Assembly (NCBI RefSeq): GCF_902498185.1
Contig: NZ_CABVIX010000011.1
Location: forward strand, 104,718-168,717
Direction: 5' to 3'
DNA: 64,000 nucleotides
DNA from: Pseudomonas fluorescens
GTDB taxonomy: Bacteria; Pseudomonadota; Gammaproteobacteria; Pseudomonadales; Pseudomonadaceae
The notes under the pieces: generated by a model
Told to the model about the DNA's origin: nothing
Database searches by the model: none
What the model saw: the letters and a program-made list of their open reading frames with translations, nothing else
Translations under genes and position numbers: made by a program
Part shown: positions 61,546 to 64,000 of the stretch, one piece after another
Layout of the letters: each line of letters begins with the position of its first letter
How positions within the stretch are numbered: position 1 is the stretch's first letter

Positions 61546-62769
61546 ATGACCACGCCGACCTTTCTGCAGGGTGACCAACTGCTTGCCCGCTTCCAGGCCC
61601 TGGACGCTTTCCTGTGCCAGCACCAGGCGCTGTGGCGTCCACGTCCCTTCACGCATCTGCAGTCGCCGTGGGAAGAATCGCACCCCGAGCTGGCCGCGTG
61701 GCTGCGCGAGCGCACCCTCGGAGAAGCCGAGGCCTATCAGCAGCATCCCGGGCAGTTGCCCGCGCCCGCGCCTTTTCCTGCATTGGCAGAACAGGCTTTT
61801 CGCCTAGGTGACGTAGGCGAGTTGCCCGACAGCGGCCTGCATCCGGCCGGGCATCGCCTGGACGCCAATGTGCCAGGGCGCAAATGGCAGCAGATCGAAG
61901 CGTTTGGCCGTCGGCTGGGCTTTCGAGAGCCCGCCCGGCACTGGCTGGACTGGTGCTCGGGCAAAGGCCACCTTGGCCGGCGCCTGCTCCAACCCGGCCA
62001 GCACCTGACATGCCTTGAGCACGACGCGGAACTGGTCGCGGCCGGCGAGGCCTTGAGCGTGCACCATCACTTGCCTGCCCAGCATGTGGAGCAGGATGTC
62101 ATGGCCCCGGGCAGCGGCCGGCACCTGGATCCCGGCAAGAGCGTGGTGGCCCTGCACGCCTGTGGCGACCTGCATGTGCATCTGCTGCGACTGGCCAGCG
62201 AACAAGGATGCCGGCAACTGGCGGTGGCGCCCTGCTGTTACAACCGCATCCAGACAGATACCTATCAACCGTTATCCACAGCCGCGCGGGCTTCGGCGCT
62301 TGAGCTGTCGCTGAATGACCTCGGCCTGCCGTTGAGCGAAGCCGTCACCGCAGGCGCCCGTGTGCGGCGCCAGCGCGATCTTTCCATGGCCCGTCGACTG
62401 GGATTCGACCTGCTGCAGCGCGAACAGCGTGGCAGTGATGATTACCTGCCGACACCTTCGCTGCCGGTCAGCTGGCTCGAAAAGCCTTTTGCCGAGTATT
62501 GCCGCGATCTTGCCGAGCTCAAGGATCTGGTCCTGCAAGGCGAACCCGATTGGCCTGCATTGGAAGCGGCCGGCTGGGAGCGGCTGGCCGTGGTGCGCAA
62601 TCTTGAACTGGTACGCAACCTGTTCAGGCGGCCCCTGGAAATGTGGCTGGTGCTCGATCGGACACTGTTCCTGCGCGAACACGGCTATGAAGTTCGCCTT
62701 GGGACGTTCTGCCAGCAACCGCTGACCCCGCGCAACCTGATGCTGCTGGCGGAGCGTCCCGGCGGTTGA
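61546..62769 (+). CDS. SAM-dependent methyltransferase (Methyltransf_32-like)
   Basis: A 407-residue putative methyltransferase. SAM motif I is LDWCSGKGHLGRRLL (near residue 135-149); LVALHACGDLHVHLL and the cysteine pair in APCCYNR follow, a pattern seen in RNA- or tRNA-methyltransferase-like Methyltransf_32 proteins. The target is unknown. It starts 11 bases after the operon terminator, so its own promoter would have to overlap that region, or it is served by readthrough. Confidence 0.8.
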   Translation: MTTPTFLQGDQLLARFQALDAFLCQHQALWRPRPFTHLQSPWEESHPELAAWLRERTLGEAEAYQQHPGQLPAPAPFPALAEQAFRLGDVGELPDSGLHPAGHRLDANVPGRKWQQIEAFGRRLGFREPARHWLDWCSGKGHLGRRLLQPGQHLTCLEHDAELVAAGEALSVHHHLPAQHVEQDVMAPGSGRHLDPGKSVVALHACGDLHVHLLRLASEQGCRQLAVAPCCYNRIQTDTYQPLSTAARASALELSLNDLGLPLSEAVTAGARVRRQRDLSMARRLGFDLLQREQRGSDDYLPTPSLPVSWLEKPFAEYCRDLAELKDLVLQGEPDWPALEAAGWERLAVVRNLELVRNLFRRPLEMWLVLDRTLFLREHGYEVRLGTFCQQPLTPRNLMLLAERPGG

Positions 62770-63124
62770 CAGCCTGTGGATAAGTCTGTGAACAAGCTTT
62801 TGATGAAAGCCTTCAAAAGCCGTTGATTCACGCGTTTTTACAGGCGCTGCTGATCTGCCATCATCCAGCAAAACCAGCAGAAACAGGAGTTTGCGCAAAG
62901 ACCAGTGGCGAGCCGCTTGCGCATGGCCGGTGGACCAAGTTGGCACGCGGCTTGTGTATAAGCATATTCATCGGTCAATCCAAAACGATCCAAAGACGGA
63001 CTGAATCCCTGCTATTCGAGTCAATCCGCGTCATATTCCCTCGCAGATAAGAGCTTCCGCCAGGATCCCTGGTCGGCTAAAGTTGCCGCCGATTCGTTCC
63101 ACCCCTGCAAACGGAATTCACCTC
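62770..63124. other. 355-bp gap, no gene found
   Basis: Contains one DnaA-box-like nonamer TGTGGATAA (62775-62783) and a CTTTTGATGAAAG...CTTCAAAAG patch, but no cluster of boxes and no gene. Confidence 0.4.
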
Positions 63125-63367
63125 GTGGCCAAAACCTGTTTTCCTGGCATGTTCGCCACCGCCCTGCTCCTGGCCGGTTGCAGTGCCACCCCGAACCATC
63201 ACAGCGCCCCCGAGTGGGAAGTGCCCGGCATGCAGCTTGGCGGCGACCACGGCGTGCGAATGCAGCATCAGTCCCCCGGCGGCAAGCGCGGCAGCGACAA
63301 CCGCAAGCTGTTCTTCAACCCCCGCCAACCCGAGCCAGGCGTGAACAGCATCCACCGCGGCTGGTAG
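63125..63367 (+). CDS. Small predicted lipoprotein
   Basis: About 80 residues. Signal MAKTCFPGMFATALLLAGC with a lipobox LLAGC, followed by a hydrophilic, His/Pro/Gly-rich mature part (GGDHGVRMQHQSPGGKRG). The start is GTG at 63125 or ATG at 63149; both keep the lipobox. No family recognised. It lies just before tRNA-Thr. Confidence 0.6.
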   Translation: MAKTCFPGMFATALLLAGCSATPNHHSAPEWEVPGMQLGGDHGVRMQHQSPGGKRGSDNRKLFFNPRQPEPGVNSIHRGW

Positions 63368-63425
63368 GAAAAATCTCTTTTCGGGCGGTCACTTACGTCT
63401 TTTCATCAGAATCGCACGGAAGTGG

Positions 63426-63453
63426 TTTACAGGCGCCAACCGATCGCTATAAT
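63426..63453 (+). promoter_or_regulatory. Sigma-70 promoter of tRNA-Thr
   Basis: TTTACA (63426-63431), 16-bp spacer, consensus TATAAT (63448-63453), then a GC-rich discriminator before the tRNA. Confidence 0.85.
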
Positions 63454-63464
63454 GACGCCCCTGT

Positions 63465-63540
<76 letters not shown>

Positions 63541-63555
63541 TACGCAGTACCGAAG

Positions 63556-63583
63556 AAGGCTCACCGAAAGGTGGGCCTTTTTT
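63556..63583 (+). terminator. Terminator after tRNA-Thr
   Basis: AAGGCTCACC-GAAA-GGTGGGCCTT (one G-T pair) followed by a T-run. Confidence 0.88.
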
Positions 63584-63701
63584 GTTTTTGGGGTCCTGGC
63601 CGGGAGGCTCCGTCGCCGGTGCAACATTCCCCCATACTCTTTGCGTTGACCGGATTGCTCACCTGCCTATCATGCGGCCCAACCATTTGCAGGCATAAAC
63701 A

Positions 63702-63729
63702 AAAAAACCCGCCAAAAGGCGGGTTTTTT
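63702..63729. terminator. Second, bidirectional terminator
   Basis: AAAAAACCCGCC-AAAA-GGCGGGTTTTTT, symmetric A and T runs. It would also stop the leftward gene that ends at 63931. The rest of 63584-63930 holds nothing recognised. Confidence 0.85.
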
Positions 63730-63930
63730 CGTTGTTACGTATGTCCTCGGGGGGAGGCTTGCGCCCGCGTTCCCGTGGCTAGTGGAAAAACTATAAGGAC
63801 CACAGCGCGCCATGTCAACGCAGCTTGCCGATTCCGTGAGACGCGCCTTTTCACCAGCTCGGATGGAAACCTAGATCGTGTCCCAGGAAGTGGTGTAACT
63901 CATCATGGCTCTGGCCACTGAGTTTGCCGT

Positions 63931-64000
63931 TTAGTTGATCACGGCCGACAGCTTGGCCTGTGGATTATCGCTGACTGCTTCAAAGGCCTCCAACTGCATG
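63931..64000 (-). CDS. 3' end of a leftward gene cut by the window edge
   Basis: The last 23 codons of an open frame read MQLEAFEAVSDNPQAKLSAV-IN and stop at TAA (63931-63933). Most of the gene lies beyond the window, so the product cannot be named. The ATG at 63999 may be internal. Confidence 0.45.
   Translation of the reverse strand, partial: MQLEAFEAVSDNPQAKLSAVIN

Noticed and set aside
62272..62783. DnaA-box nonamers (TTATCCACA at 62272-62280, TGTGGATAA at 62775-62783) as a replication origin
   Set aside because: Isolated boxes also occur elsewhere in the window (near 31725 and 32928). There is no cluster, AT-rich unwinding region or dnaA neighbourhood.

Overview
The window is a chromosomal segment of a high-GC gammaproteobacterium, almost certainly a Pseudomonas of the P. 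putida group. This rests on gene order (aceEF, an EAL/GGDEF regulator, msrA, the fdhA-purU-soxGADB-glyA block, ltaE, gbcBA, the dgc genes, gbdR, sdaA, cbcXWV, hisFAHB, asmA-mutY-yggX and an artPIQM-type transporter), on P. putida-style REP palindromes, and on recognisable protein lengths and motifs. No database search was possible, so names rest on motif recognition and remembered family knowledge.

Layout. 0.1-4.4 kb: pyruvate dehydrogenase E1/E2 (aceE, aceF) with two tandem terminators. 4.8-9.97 kb: a c-di-GMP phosphodiesterase with a degenerate GGDEF domain, msrA, a periplasmic retropepsin-like protein and a PlsC-type acyltransferase. 10.0-14.9 kb: an accessory patch holding a 48-aa ORF, a DUF2780 exported protein, a solo TnpB (IS200/IS605-type) element, REP palindromes, a DUF3077-type small gene with a structured leader, a short Rhs-core protein with an unusual proline-rich tail, and a decayed Rhs fragment. 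14.9-24.1 kb: the leftward sarcosine/C1 block (glyA, soxB, soxD, soxA, soxG, purU, fdhA). 24.3-27.8 kb: ltaE, a divergent ZapA-like/coiled-coil pair and a chemoreceptor. 27.9-39.3 kb: glycine betaine demethylation (gbcA/gbcB divergent pair), a second short Rhs protein, and the leftward dimethylglycine operon (dipeptidase, DUF5943, dgcA, dgcB, and an ETF-like pair). 39.6-46.9 kb: a small LprI-type protein, an unknown small protein, the regulator gbdR, sdaA and the quaternary-amine ABC importer cbcXWV. 46.97-50.0 kb: hisB-hisH-DUF2164-hisA-hisF. 50.2-55.7 kb: an OFA-family transporter, asmA, mutY, yggX. 55.8-64 kb: tRNA-Phe, a conserved unknown, a GABA-type permease, a basic amino acid ABC importer (artPIQM order), a methyltransferase, a small lipoprotein, tRNA-Thr, and the 3' end of one more leftward gene.

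How it works together. The metabolic core is a nearly complete route from imported quaternary amines to central metabolism. CbcXWV imports choline, betaine or carnitine. GbcAB removes the first methyl of glycine betaine. DgcAB with its ETF-like partners removes the second, and SoxBDAG the third, giving glycine plus C1 units. GlyA makes serine, SdaA makes pyruvate, and PurU/FdhA handle formyl-THF and formaldehyde. GbdR is the expected activator. Candidate direct-repeat operators (GCGAC-type half sites 20-21 bp apart) are visible in the cbcX and gbcA/gbcB promoter regions.

Most of the window is ordinary core genome. The least explained material is the 10-15 kb accessory patch, the short Rhs proteins, a roughly 150-bp near-palindrome inside the dgc operon, and the ZapA-like pair.
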